Assembly: GCA_946480585.1 (NCBI GenBank)
Contig: CAMLKQ010000134.1
Coordinates: 1-6,222 of the forward strand
Direction: 5' to 3'
Source of the DNA: an uncultured Kangiella sp.
Lineage (GTDB): Bacteria > Pseudomonadota > Gammaproteobacteria > Enterobacterales > DSM-103792
Length of the DNA stretch: 6,222 nt
Shown in pieces: positions 6,190-6,222 of this stretch. Positions within the stretch are counted from its first letter, which is position 1, and each line of letters begins with the position of its first letter. A model generated the notes under the pieces. It saw only the letters and a program-made list of their open reading frames with translations, did no database searches and had not been told where the DNA came from. The position numbers and the translations under genes were made by a program.

Positions 6190-6222
6190 ATGAAAGACGA
6201 TACGCATCAGCGCCGATTAATC
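6190..6222 (+). CDS. Possible 5' end of a divergent gene, cut by the window edge
   Basis: An ATG at 6190 opens a reading frame of eleven codons, MKDDTHQRRLI, that is still open at the window end. Its position, divergent from and about 105 bases away from the propeller gene start, is plausible for a gene. The upstream GGGTG (6176-6180) is a weak ribosome binding site at nine bases' spacing. Eleven codons are too few to assign a family or to exclude chance. Confidence 0.25.
   Translation, partial: MKDDTHQRRLI

Noticed and set aside
6085..6222. Sigma-70 promoter for the propeller gene
   Set aside because: Candidate boxes such as TTGCAG or TACAAA on the minus strand lack a partner at 16-18 bases. 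Nothing meets a reasonable standard.

Overview
The window looks like ordinary chromosomal DNA from a GC-rich member of the Pseudomonadota, most likely a gammaproteobacterium. This is inferred from the high G+C with strong G/C preference at third codon positions, a LysR regulator, a Cache-GGDEF diguanylate cyclase, and a very large secreted Asp-box propeller protein of a type common in aquatic and soil Gammaproteobacteria and Bacteroidota. No phage, plasmid, transposase, CRISPR, tRNA or rRNA signal is visible. I cannot name the genus.

Layout. Bases 1-84 are a leader with a candidate LysR-type operator abutting the first start codon. Bases 85-996 (+) encode a complete LysR-family regulator. After an 81-base gap without a clear terminator, a complete membrane-bound diguanylate cyclase runs to 2580 (+), starting at ATG 1084 or TTG 1078. 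Bases 2581-2850 are a convergent intergenic region packed with secondary structure: a hairpin over the cyclase stop codon, a U-tract terminator, a diverged palindromic repeat resembling a dispersed proteobacterial repeat, a small hairpin, and an almost perfect bidirectional terminator with 20-base arms. Bases 2851-6084 (-) encode a 1077-residue exported protein with about eleven Asp-box repeats, an Ig-like segment and a helical tail. It starts at GTG, overlapped by a start-stop ATGTGA. Bases 6085-6222 are its upstream region. An open reading start on the + strand at 6190 may be the beginning of a divergent gene cut by the window edge.

How the genes may work together. The LysR regulator and the cyclase are co-directional and could be co-transcribed, linking a small-molecule-responsive regulator to c-di-GMP synthesis controlled by a periplasmic sensor domain. 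The sequence does not prove this. The propeller gene is a separate convergent unit, insulated by the terminators, with no obvious functional tie to the other two.

Nothing here is clearly a new system. The points best worth following are the uncharacterised giant propeller family member, the structured convergent intergenic region, the hairpins over both stop codons, and the operator candidate at the LysR start.
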